A stretch of 64,000 nucleotides of DNA from NCBI GenBank assembly GCA_047947135.1, contig CP170457.1:2480001-2544000 (forward strand), in the 5' to 3' direction. Origin of the DNA: Planctobacterium sp047947135 (GTDB taxonomy: Bacteria > Pseudomonadota > Gammaproteobacteria > Enterobacterales > Alteromonadaceae). The notes beneath the pieces are model-generated. The model did no database searches and was not told where the DNA came from. It saw nothing but the letters and a program-made list of their open reading frames with translations. Position 1 is the stretch's first letter, and each line of letters starts with the position of its first letter. The translations under genes and the position numbers were made by a program. Of the stretch, positions 53,630 to 61,857 are shown piece after piece.

Positions 53630-54335
53630 TATTGGCGGTAACCAGTTTTACACCTTGTTGAGATTGCGGATTGTCAATAATGTCATTTAGTGGCACTTGC
53701 AGTTTGTGTTTTGGCATCAAAAAGGTCACAGGAATTTGTTTTTGTAACCATTGCCAATCACCTTTTACTTCATCGTTCATTTTTATGCTGCTCTGTACCA
53801 GGTTCACCACCTGATTACCCGTGTTTTCGATATGCAAATGGCATGACTGATTTTCATCACAGCTGAGATTTTGCGTCAATTCACCTTTAGTGTCAGGTGG
53901 CGAAACAAAAACTAAAGTGGCAAAATTAAAAATCATATTAACCTGAGACTGGTTTTGCTCAGATTGCAGGGGCAGCTGCTTGAAAACAATTCGATATGAT
54001 TGTGTTGTGTCGAAATCACCATCACCGATATATTGGGCACGAAATACCTGATAGCCGTTGGCTGGGACTTCTATCTGCGGCGGCAGCACGATAAAGTCTT
54101 CCTCACTCGGCTCTAATACTTCTTTCATATCTTCATCGAATGAACGTTTATATACTTCCACTTCGATAGGCAGTGAAATATCACTCGGATTGATCACTCG
54201 ATAGGTGATAGCCGATTTTCCGCTGGTAGTATAGAGCTCTGCGACCATGGGCTGCACCTGATAAGCATGCGTGATGAATGCCAGAAAGGTGAACGAAACA
54301 GCAAGGAAGAATCTAGAAATAGTAACCCTGGACAT
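53619..54335 (-). CDS. Periplasmic fimbrial chaperone
   Basis: PapD-like immunoglobulin-fold chaperone. A signal peptide (FFLAVSFTFLAFITHA) precedes the first domain with a typical SAITYRVINPSDISLPIEVEVYKR strand pair and IVLPPQIEVPANGYQVFRAQY. The FKQLPLQ...VNMIFNFATLVFV block matches the subunit-binding edge strand. Two cysteines (LSCDENQSCHL) lie in domain two. I choose the ATG at 54335 after CGGAGCAAACCTTCT; a TTG at 54356 is also possible. About 238 aa is normal. Confidence 0.85.
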   Translation of the reverse strand: MSRVTISRFFLAVSFTFLAFITHAYQVQPMVAELYTTSGKSAITYRVINPSDISLPIEVEVYKRSFDEDMKEVLEPSEEDFIVLPPQIEVPANGYQVFRAQYIGDGDFDTTQSYRIVFKQLPLQSEQNQSQVNMIFNFATLVFVSPPDTKGELTQNLSCDENQSCHLHIENTGNQVVNLVQSSIKMNDEVKGDWQWLQKQIPVTFLMPKHKLQVPLNDIIDNPQSQQGVKLVTANNAQ

Positions 54336-54390
54336 AGAAGGTTTGCTCCGACGCAAATATTGTTATTGTTAGAGGCAACGGATCTGCCAC

Positions 54391-54418
54391 AAAAAAGCCG
54401 ACATGATGTCGGCTTTTT
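54391..54418 (-). terminator. Terminator between pilin and chaperone genes
   Basis: GCCGACA-TGA-TGTCGGC flanked by runs of A and T; it can act in both directions. It would let most transcripts end after the pilin gene and a minority continue into the chaperone and usher genes. Confidence 0.85.
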
Positions 54419-54442
54419 CAACATTATGTTCAGGTATCTATC

Positions 54443-54937
54443 TTAATTGTAAGCGACGGTGACCTCAATAGTATCTGAGTAAGTACCTGCAAATTCAAAT
54501 CCAGTGACAACCGGTTTGATGCTAACCGCTTTGGTGGCATCGGCTCCTTCAACACCCTGACCTGATTGCTGGGCAACGGTTTGGTCTGAGGTTAATGCTA
54601 AGTCGTTCGCGGTGCCATCGATATCAATCTTATAGGCGATTTTCTTGCCACTTTCGTTGACCAGGAAACCGGCGTTTTGAGAGCTATAAGTCGTGCTGGC
54701 TGTACCTTGTCCGGTGTTACACCAGATGGAAACGTTGGCTGCGGTTTGCGCATCAGTTGAGCTCAAGTCCAGTGCTGTTGCTGTATTTAAGGCTGAGTTT
54801 GATACCTTGCACTCCGGCTGAATTTCGCCACCGATATCAAAAGAGGTGCTGTCGGTGTCAGACACAGCGATATCAGCTTGTGCAGTTAAAGCAACAACAG
54901 TAGAAAGTAATGCGATAGTTTTAGTGAAAGTTTTCAT
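54443..54937 (-). CDS. Fimbrial major pilin-like subunit
   Basis: A 164-residue exported pilin. Signal peptide residues 1-21 (TIALLSTVVALTAQA). The mature protein has two cysteines spaced as in spore-coat-U/archaic-type subunits (EIQPECKVSN and NVSIWCNTGQ) and ends in GTYSDTIEVTVAYN, a donor-strand-compatible C-terminus. GGGACAAATAAA precedes the ATG. It is one of three paralogues in this locus and the one nearest the chaperone gene. Which chaperone-usher clade it belongs to is not certain. Confidence 0.8.
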   Translation of the reverse strand: MKTFTKTIALLSTVVALTAQADIAVSDTDSTSFDIGGEIQPECKVSNSALNTATALDLSSTDAQTAANVSIWCNTGQGTASTTYSSQNAGFLVNESGKKIAYKIDIDGTANDLALTSDQTVAQQSGQGVEGADATKAVSIKPVVTGFEFAGTYSDTIEVTVAYN

Positions 54938-55343
54938 TTTATTTGTCCCGTAAAATTTTTAGATAAATCGTTAGTTATTGTTTTTAGTGTTGTGACTGTT
55001 TTTATTGTTTTTGTGTCACTGTGATTTAGATAATGCATACGGGGTGCCAACTTTTAAAAAAGCAGCAATAAAACACAGTCTGCGCTGTGTTGTATTTTGG
55101 TTTTTCTTGCTTAACCTATTGAAATTAAAGGATTAAATCACCTTAAAAAATTTAAACTTTTAATTAAAAATATTTTCATTCACTTTGTTTTTGGCACCTT
55201 GATTACATCTGTTTTTTCAATTTCATTGGACACTTACAAATTTTTGACGGGCAATAGAATCCCTTCGCTTGACAAAAACATGACACGCGAAAATTCCGCC
55301 AAAAAATTGACGACGTCAATCGAGACGCATTTGTAACACTTAA
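54938..55343. other. AT-rich intergenic region upstream of pilin gene
   Basis: About 400 bp with no gene. The base composition is AT-rich, and it probably contains the promoter of the pilin gene and the terminator of the preceding pilin gene. No repeat or RNA structure stands out. Confidence 0.5.
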
Positions 55344-55838
55344 TTAGTTGTAGGAGACGGTGACCTGAATGGTATCGCGGTAGTTACCCGCCGATTCAAA
55401 ACCTGTCACTTGCGGTAGGACCGATAGTTGTCTTGTAATTGCGTCACCTTCAAACCCAGCGCCTACTTGCTGCTCTATGGTTTGTGGGCTCTTCAGATTC
55501 AAGTCACTATTATTGCTTTCTATGGAAAGGTTGTAAGCGATACGGCTGCCATCATCGTTTACCAGATAACCATCGTTGTCTGATCGATAAGTTGCGCTTG
55601 CTGTATCCTGTCCTGTATTACACCAAATTGCGACGCTTCCAGCGGCTTGTGCTTCCTGAGATTGCAGATTGAGTTGCGTGGCTTGGTTTGATGACTGGTT
55701 TGCTACTTTGCATTCAGGCTGGATTTCTCCACGAATATCAAATGATGTCGAACTTCCGTCCGTCACACTGATATTAGCGTTTGCCGTTTTTGCTACTGTA
55801 AGTAACGCAAGCGCACTTACTACGAGCCAACCTTTCAT
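55344..55838 (-). CDS. Second fimbrial pilin paralogue
   Basis: A 164-residue exported pilin, the same length as the neighbour at 54443 with very similar sequence: EIQPECKV, the second Cys block AIWCNTGQDTASATYRSDNDG and C-terminus GNYRDTIQVTVSYN. Signal peptide MKGWLVVSALALLTVAKTANA. I choose ATG at 55838 after GAGGTTTGTGTTA; the ORF extends to 55889 without support. Duplication of the pilin gene could allow antigenic or structural variation, but this is inference. Confidence 0.8.
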   Translation of the reverse strand: MKGWLVVSALALLTVAKTANANISVTDGSSTSFDIRGEIQPECKVANQSSNQATQLNLQSQEAQAAGSVAIWCNTGQDTASATYRSDNDGYLVNDDGSRIAYNLSIESNNSDLNLKSPQTIEQQVGAGFEGDAITRQLSVLPQVTGFESAGNYRDTIQVTVSYN

Positions 55839-56068
55839 TAACACAAACCTCAAGTATGTCGCCAATCTTCCCGTATTGGACCAGGCCAACCAGTAATCGA
55901 CGATTCAAAAGTTCTGGTATAAGAATTAACCAGACCCTCACACTTTTGGACTATACCCAGAGGGAATAGCGCAATTCAAGTACAAATGAGGCAATTTGTG
56001 AAAAAAAGAAAGCTTTATCCTAACCTGCTAAATTCTCCTGTTTGAACAACTAAAATTGATTAAAAAAA

Positions 56069-56171
56069 GGCCGATACAGTAAGGATTGTTTATCTTTATT
56101 CATTGTTTCTATGGGTCGTGGTACTTGTCTTTCTTAATAATGAATAAAGTTAAACAATCCCTAGGTCGGCC
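56069..56171 (-). terminator. Very long hairpin ending the third pilin transcript
   Basis: The arms GGATTGTTTA-T-CTTTATTCATT (56083-56104) and AATGAATAAAG-T-TAAACAATCC (56139-56160) pair with one mismatch. An outer GGCCGA (56069-56074) pairs with TCGGCC (56166-56171). On the minus strand the outer stem is followed by seven T. It lies 8 bp from the pilin stop. It is unusually large for a terminator and could also be a small RNA or a repeat element. Confidence 0.75.
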
Positions 56172-56345
56172 GGGACAATCAGTTAAATGAAACCGTTACT
56201 GAAATCGTATCTGCATACGCACCTGAATACTCAAAACCGTTAACTAAAGGCTTGATTGATACGGTTGCATATTCCGGTGATGGGGATCAGTAATTCTGGT
56301 TTCATCAGGATCACTAATCTTTGACGCATTGCACGAGTGTGTGTT

Positions 56346-57101
56346 TTACCCTAAGTGATCCCGATGGGTCAACTCAGACTGTATTTTTCGCATTGATTCC
56401 CCTTTTAAATTTATCCGGTGAGCATTGTGCATAAGCCGATCTAAGATTGCATCTGCTAATGTGTTATCGCCGATGGATTGATACCACTCATCTGTCGGTA
56501 ATTGGCTGATGATTACGGTGGATGAACTGCCGTTTCTGTCGTCCATGATTTCCATTAGATCATTTCTGTGAACAGCTTTCAGAGGTTCCAATCCCCAGTC
56601 GTCCAGAATGAGCATATCCATGCGTGCAAGCTGCTGTAGCGTTTTGCTGTAAGTGCCATCGGCTTTAGCTTGTGTGAGTTCCAACATTAGTCGAGAGATG
56701 CGGTAATATTTGGCACTATAACCCTTGGTACAGGCCGTATGTGCCAATGCACAAGCCAGATAGGTTTTACCGCTGCCGCAAGGGCCTGTGAGTAACAGGT
56801 TCTGGTGTTTGTTTATCCAGTCGCATTGCAGCAGAGAGGCCATTATGGATTGGTTCAAGCCTCTGGGCTGGGCGTAGTCGATGTCCCGTGCCTTGGCGTC
56901 TATTTTAAGTTTGGCGGCTTTGAGTAGACGTTGTTGTTTACGCTGCTCGCGCTCATGTTGTTCGCTGTCGGTCAGTAGTTGGAGTCGCTCATCGAAGCTT
57001 AAGCTGTCGTAGTTACCCGGTTGTTCGGTTTGCATTGTTAGTGCATTTGCCATGCCGGTGAGTTTCAACTGGCGAAGTTGGGATAGTGTGTGATTTATCA
57101 T
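56346..57101 (-). CDS. istB: IS21 helper ATPase IstB (copy 2)
   Basis: AAA+ helper ATPase of 251 aa. Walker A LLTGPCGSGKTYLACALAHT, Walker B MLILDDWGLEPLK and STVIISQLP are conserved. The C-terminal DRLMHNAHRINLKGESMRK is the same family signature as in the first copy, but many other residues differ. It follows istA by 12 bp. Confidence 0.93.
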   Translation of the reverse strand: MINHTLSQLRQLKLTGMANALTMQTEQPGNYDSLSFDERLQLLTDSEQHEREQRKQQRLLKAAKLKIDAKARDIDYAQPRGLNQSIMASLLQCDWINKHQNLLLTGPCGSGKTYLACALAHTACTKGYSAKYYRISRLMLELTQAKADGTYSKTLQQLARMDMLILDDWGLEPLKAVHRNDLMEIMDDRNGSSSTVIISQLPTDEWYQSIGDNTLADAILDRLMHNAHRINLKGESMRKIQSELTHRDHLG

Positions 57102-57113
57102 GCTATTGTCCTG

Positions 57114-58637
57114 TTAGTGGAAGCTTTGTGGGCCACGGATATTCTCGTGGGATTGTGGAAGCAATGAAGCTTGTTCTGGTGCATCAGGGTGCAATTTGTC
57201 TTGGTTGCTGGTGAGGATATCTTTGATATGTTTAAGCCGGTACAGGCTGTGTTGATTAGCAATGGCACAGGCATTGTTGATGCGTTTTTGTGGATACTGG
57301 CGGGACAGATTCAGCAATCCTAAACACACGCGATACGCTTGTTGCTCATGCTGTTTACGTTGCAGTTGGGTTTTAACCCAAACTAATACCTCATCACCAA
57401 TGTCTTTCGCCCAGTTCATTAATCTGCCTGCTGACCATTGATGATGTTTCTCATGTTGGGTGGGCATGTGGCTGGGCGTGGTTGTCATGCCCGCACGGTA
57501 TTGCCGAGCGTGACTGGCAACCAGATTGTTGTGGAACAGTAGTTCAATCACATTGGCCTTGGCATGCAGCTCAATACGTTCGCCAACCAGGTGGTGCGGC
57601 ACCGAGTACAGGTGCTCATCATACTGGACGTGGTAGTCGATATTCACTTTGACCTGTTTGATATTGGTGTACTGATAAGGATGCTTAGGCAGTGGTGCTA
57701 ATACCGGTTTATCGATGGACTTGAACCAGGTTATCCGTGAGCCTTTGAACTGTTTAAAGGGCTTGTTGTTAACGTCAACCAACAAGGCTTTGATGCAGGT
57801 GTTCAACTCCGCCAATGAGAAGAAGGTGTGGTGGCGAAGCCGCGCCAATATCCAGCGCTCGATGATTTGCACGCCCACTTCCGCCTTGGACTTATCTTTT
57901 GGCTTATAAGGTCTGGCTGGCATAATCGCTACGCCATAGTGTGCGGCTAATTGCTGGTAGGAGGGATTCACATCGGGATCGTACCGACAGGCTTTAGTCA
58001 CCCCGCTTTTTAGGTTATCCGGTATGATCAATTCCGGTACGCCACCCAAGAAGGCAAACGCTCTGGCATGGCTCCCCAGCCAATCGGGTAAGCTTTGGCT
58101 GTAGGTCGCTTCAGCGAAAGTGTAATTGGATGCCCCCATGACCGCCACGAATATCTGAGCGGTGCGTACTTCACCGGTACTGCCATTGACTACGGGCACC
58201 GTCTGGCCTGCATAGTCGACAAACAATTTCTCGCCCGCCTTGTGAGTCTGCCGCATTGAGCGGCGCTGTTTCGCACGCCACGCTTCATAATGATGACAAT
58301 ACTGCGAGTAGCTATAACTACGATTTGGATACTGCTGAGTGTACTCTTCCCATAATAATTGTTTGGAGGTAGCTCTTGCTTTTAGCTCTTGATGTACCTC
58401 AACCCAATTGGGCAATGCAAAGCGTTTTGACGGCCTGGGATCGGACTTTGGATAAAGCAGCCTCGCGAGTTGCACATCATCCATAGTATCCGGTAAAGGC
58501 CAAGTGAGTTCGCATTGCTTAACCTTAGCGAGCAGCTTTTGCACGCCACCCACACTGGCTTTAGTACAGATGCTTATTTTTCGCAGACTAAGTTTGGCTT
58601 CAAAATGAAGTCGAAGTATTTCTCTGATATTACGCAT
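57114..58637 (-). CDS. istA: IS21 transposase IstA (copy 2)
   Basis: DDE transposase. N-terminal HTH (AKLSLRKISICTKASVGGVQKLL), core blocks KLFVDYAG, LIIPDNLKSGV and KSKAEVGVQIIERWI. I choose the ATG at 58637 after AGAGGTTAACA, giving 507 aa; the ORF extends to 58673. It is homologous to but different from the first IstA. Confidence 0.92.
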   Translation of the reverse strand: MRNIREILRLHFEAKLSLRKISICTKASVGGVQKLLAKVKQCELTWPLPDTMDDVQLARLLYPKSDPRPSKRFALPNWVEVHQELKARATSKQLLWEEYTQQYPNRSYSYSQYCHHYEAWRAKQRRSMRQTHKAGEKLFVDYAGQTVPVVNGSTGEVRTAQIFVAVMGASNYTFAEATYSQSLPDWLGSHARAFAFLGGVPELIIPDNLKSGVTKACRYDPDVNPSYQQLAAHYGVAIMPARPYKPKDKSKAEVGVQIIERWILARLRHHTFFSLAELNTCIKALLVDVNNKPFKQFKGSRITWFKSIDKPVLAPLPKHPYQYTNIKQVKVNIDYHVQYDEHLYSVPHHLVGERIELHAKANVIELLFHNNLVASHARQYRAGMTTTPSHMPTQHEKHHQWSAGRLMNWAKDIGDEVLVWVKTQLQRKQHEQQAYRVCLGLLNLSRQYPQKRINNACAIANQHSLYRLKHIKDILTSNQDKLHPDAPEQASLLPQSHENIRGPQSFH

Positions 58638-59565
58638 TGTTAACCTCTTTGTAGCCATGTCTGTTCCGATCAAAAAGGAACAAGGCTAGCAAATCTGTTG
58701 AAAATCAATGCGTCAAAAAAGACTCAAATTGGTTCATGTCATCATTCTGGTGACATCTCAAAAGCGATCCCGATAAAACCGGAATAGGTGATCCTGATGA
58801 ACCCAGAATCACCGATCCCAACCGGCCAGAAAAGGTGATCCCAATGGGCCAGAATATGCAACGGTGGTAGATTGGTCAGCACCGTCGGTACCTGAACCCG
58901 CATTTTGGCTGAGTGAACGATCTTGTGATAAATCCAGTGTTTGACCGCCAATTTCCAATTCATAGCCAATTTCATGAGTGGCTGTTTCATGGACTAACTT
59001 ACCCAGGTTCTCAGAAGAGTAAGTCGTCGTTGCGGTGCTCTGACCGGTGTTACACCAGATTGATACGTTAGCTGCAGCCTGCGCTGAAGCGCTAGTTAAA
59101 TCCAGTGCACTGGCACCAGATAATGTTTGATTCGAAACCTTACACTCTGAAAGGATTTCGCCACCTATTTCAAATGAAGTCTGTTCTGTATCAGAGACGG
59201 AAATGGCACCTGCGTTGAGTGCGATTAGCGCTGATAAGACGGTTATTTTTTTTGTTAGCTTCGTCATCTTTGTACCCTATATTGTCACATCTTTTTGGAA
59301 AGCCACTCGGGTTTTGCAAGTGTTAGGCCAACTTTCGTTTTAAATCGGAAATAACACAAAGGAACACATTAAGATATTGATATTAAAGAATAATATTAGG
59401 TGTTCGGTGTGACGGAGGAAACCTGCTGAGTTTGCCGCTTAGGTAATAAAATTTTACGGCGTTTCATTGAGTTCATTTTTTTGACGGTAAAAAGCGGCAG
59501 GTTTGGGCTGGCAATGTCGGTTGCAGAAGGAACAACCTTGCCAGCGTCTTTGAAGCTCTATTGGC

Positions 59566-60417
59566 TTAGGAAATAATCTGAGTGAGTGTGTGGTTTTCAC
59601 CCGCGTCAATCATTTTCATTTTGGTGAGCGCTGATTCAATACAAATAAAATGCTGGTAGTCTTCATCTGGGATATTGGCTACAGACTTTGCCCCTTCTTT
59701 ACCCGGGTTCCAGATAACGGCACTGTCATGTCCGTCATTTTGAATACCGGTAATATCGCTTTCTTCGACAATTCTGATATTGGCAACGTCACCATCGTGA
59801 ATACTATCTGTTGCTCGATGTATGAAGTAAGGCGAAGGGGTATTAAAGGTATTTAGTTCTCGGTTTTTGTCACGATAGCTGCCTGAAACGCCCTGAAGTT
59901 CGATATTGTTGAGTTGCCTGACAGCAAAATAGCTATGCAGCGCCATAGTGACCGGAAAGGCTTCACTGCCGGCATTTTTCGTGTTTAGCTCTACTTTTAA
60001 TTGTTCATTTAGCGTGATTGTCAGAGTCACGTTGGCATGATATTCGAAACCTGCCTGTGGTTGCACATCGTACTTCAGCTTTATGAGTGAGCCGCCACCC
60101 GCCAAAGAGCTGATTTCGAGGAGCTGCCACATTCCTGTTCTCAAAAATCCGTGCATTGGCAATGATTCGTCATTATTGGGCCGCTGATTCGCAAACCATG
60201 GCCAGCAAACCGGAATACCGCCTCGAATGCTGCGTTTGGTGCCAAAGTCATTTATGGGGCTCATCCATAGTCGCTCGCGCTGATCTTTTTTAGGGATAAA
60301 GCTGATGATTTGTGCGCCGCGCAACGACAAAGACATTGTTGCCAGAGGGTTTTCGATGGTTAAAATTTGATTCTCACCATGATGCGCAATGTTGAGTGAA
60401 AAATGCTGTACTGCCAT
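59566..60417 (-). CDS. yeaD: D-hexose-6-phosphate mutarotase (YeaD-like)
   Basis: Aldose-1-epimerase fold enzyme that interconverts anomers of glucose-6-phosphate. Blocks present are SLRGAQIISFIPK, RGGIPVCWPWFANQ, PMHGFLRTGMWQL and VTMALHSYFAVRQ with the catalytic histidines, and a C-terminal FICIESALTK with the glutamate. 283 aa is normal. It lies next to gapA, as yeaD does in E. coli. Confidence 0.93.
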   Translation of the reverse strand: MAVQHFSLNIAHHGENQILTIENPLATMSLSLRGAQIISFIPKKDQRERLWMSPINDFGTKRSIRGGIPVCWPWFANQRPNNDESLPMHGFLRTGMWQLLEISSLAGGGSLIKLKYDVQPQAGFEYHANVTLTITLNEQLKVELNTKNAGSEAFPVTMALHSYFAVRQLNNIELQGVSGSYRDKNRELNTFNTPSPYFIHRATDSIHDGDVANIRIVEESDITGIQNDGHDSAVIWNPGKEGAKSVANIPDEDYQHFICIESALTKMKMIDAGENHTLTQIIS

Positions 60418-60484
60418 AAGACTGTCACTGAGGTTGGTTTAAGGTTGTTCTGAGGATACTAGGGCACGCCCTAAAGGTGCCAAC

Positions 60485-60515
60485 AAAAAAGAGGCTAACA
60501 AGTTGCCTCTTTTTA
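60485..60515 (-). terminator. Terminator of gapA
   Basis: AAAAAAGAGGC, loop TAACAAGTT, GCCTCTTTTT. It lies about 65 bp after the gapA stop and is usable in both directions. Confidence 0.8.
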
Positions 60516-60579
60516 TCAGGGCTGACCAACTGCTATAAACATCTCCGAGCAAGTCAGTACGTCCTAGAATACAGTTACT

Positions 60580-61572
60580 TTATGCAATATGTTTGGCTAA
60601 ATCCAACACTTTGTTTGAGTAACCAATTTCATTGTCATACCAGGATACCAGTTTGACAAACTTGTCAGTTAACGCGATACCTGCACCGGCATCAAATATG
60701 GACGTGCGGGTATCACCCACAAAGTCATTCGATACCACCGCATCTTCGGTGTAACCCAAAATGCCTGCCAGTTCATTCTCTGAAGCAGATTTAATTGCCG
60801 CGCAAATCTCTTCATAACTGGCTGCCTTAGCCAGGTTTACGGTCAAGTCTACGACAGATACGTCAGGCGTCGGCACTCGGAAGGCCATACCCGTCAATTT
60901 GCCGTTCAGTTCTGGAATCACTTTACCTACTGCTTTTGCTGCTCCGGTAGAGGATGGGATGATGTTTTGGAATGCTCCACGACCACCACGCCAGTCTTTC
61001 ATTGATGGACCATCAACGGTTTTTTGGGTTGCTGTTGCAGCATGAACAGTGGTCATCAATCCGTCTACAATTCCAAAGTTATCATTAATGACTTTGGCTA
61101 ATGGTGCCAGACAATTGGTTGTACAGGATGCATTGGAAACGATATCTTGCCCCGCGTAAGATTCATGGTTAACACCCATGACGAACATTGGAGTGCTGTC
61201 CTTGGAAGGCGCAGATAGAACCACTTTTTTCGCGCCTGCCTGAATATGTTTACGCGCCGTTTCATCAGTCAGGAACAAACCTGTCGATTCAACAACAACG
61301 TCTACACCCAAATCACCCCATGCTAAATCCGCAGGATCACGCTCTGCGGTTACACGGATGCTTTTACCGTTTACGATGAGCTGACCACCTTCAACATCTA
61401 CTGTGCCCTTAAAACGACCGTGAGTTGAGTCATACTTCAACATGTAGGCCATATATTCTGCGTCAAGCAGATCGTTGATACCGACGACTTCAATATCATC
61501 ACGTTCGCATGCGGCTCTGAATACAAATCGCCCGATGCGACCGAAACCATTGATGCCAATTTTTATTGCCAT
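60580..61572 (-). CDS. gapA: Glyceraldehyde-3-phosphate dehydrogenase
   Basis: Oxidises and phosphorylates glyceraldehyde-3-phosphate using NAD+. MAIKIGINGFGRIGRFVFRA is the Rossmann start, SNASCTTNCLAPL carries the nucleophile C150, and SSTGAAKAVGKVIPEL and WYDNEIGYSNKVLDL follow. I choose the ATG at 61572 (330 aa, normal) after GAGGTTTTCTC; the ORF extends upstream to 61629 without support. It is divergent from malQ, with HexR-like sequences in the shared region. Confidence 0.97.
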   Translation of the reverse strand: MAIKIGINGFGRIGRFVFRAACERDDIEVVGINDLLDAEYMAYMLKYDSTHGRFKGTVDVEGGQLIVNGKSIRVTAERDPADLAWGDLGVDVVVESTGLFLTDETARKHIQAGAKKVVLSAPSKDSTPMFVMGVNHESYAGQDIVSNASCTTNCLAPLAKVINDNFGIVDGLMTTVHAATATQKTVDGPSMKDWRGGRGAFQNIIPSSTGAAKAVGKVIPELNGKLTGMAFRVPTPDVSVVDLTVNLAKAASYEEICAAIKSASENELAGILGYTEDAVVSNDFVGDTRTSIFDAGAGIALTDKFVKLVSWYDNEIGYSNKVLDLAKHIA

Positions 61573-61599
61573 GAGAAAACCTCGTAATGCTGTCGAAAA

Positions 61600-61676
61600 T
61601 GAAAATAAATTACAGAAATTATGGTACATAACAGGGTAAATAGCAAAATAAATTCGTAAAATGTTGTTAAATTACA
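61600..61676. promoter_or_regulatory. Possible HexR-like sites upstream of gapA
   Basis: TGAAAATAAATTACA (61600-61614) and TGTTGTTAAATTACA (61662-61676) each share the ATTACA half-site with the HexR box, and the other half is degenerate. Position upstream of gapA fits a role, but the match is weaker than at pyk. Confidence 0.45.
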
Positions 61677-61857
61677 GATTTCTTTCGTGCAAAATGACTA
61701 AAATTCGTCTATTTTATGTGGGTTGAATTTGATGATTTCTGCACATTGGATAATGTTAGATGCTATTGAGCTTCGTTGCGTGCGCGAAAAATGCGTATTG
61801 CACAATGTCTAACTGGAATCCCGGAAGAACAGACCCAATTAAGGAAAACAGACCTAA

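Larger units (their letters stand above)
56266..58860 (-). mobile_element. IS21-family insertion sequence (copy 2)
   Basis: A 2595-bp element with TGCATATTCCGG at the left end and its imperfect complement at the right. A 5-bp target duplication ACGGT lies at 56261-56265 and 58861-58865. Repeated GATCC-containing sites lie near both ends. Both istA and istB are intact. It is clearly distinct in sequence from the IS21 copy at 23783. It interrupts a pilin gene. Confidence 0.93.
56179..59267 (-). pseudogene. Third pilin gene, split by an IS21 element
   Basis: The 5' part (59267 down to 58861) encodes the signal peptide and most of a pilin like its two neighbours: EILSECKVSN, VSIWCNTGQ, up to DGADQSTTV. 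The 3' part (56179-56260) encodes SIKPLVNGFEYSGAYADTISVTVSFN. An IS21-family element with a 5-bp duplication ACGGT separates them. Removing the element and one repeat gives 489 bp, an open frame of 162 codons plus stop. The gene is therefore freshly and cleanly disrupted, and precise excision would restore it. Confidence 0.92.
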
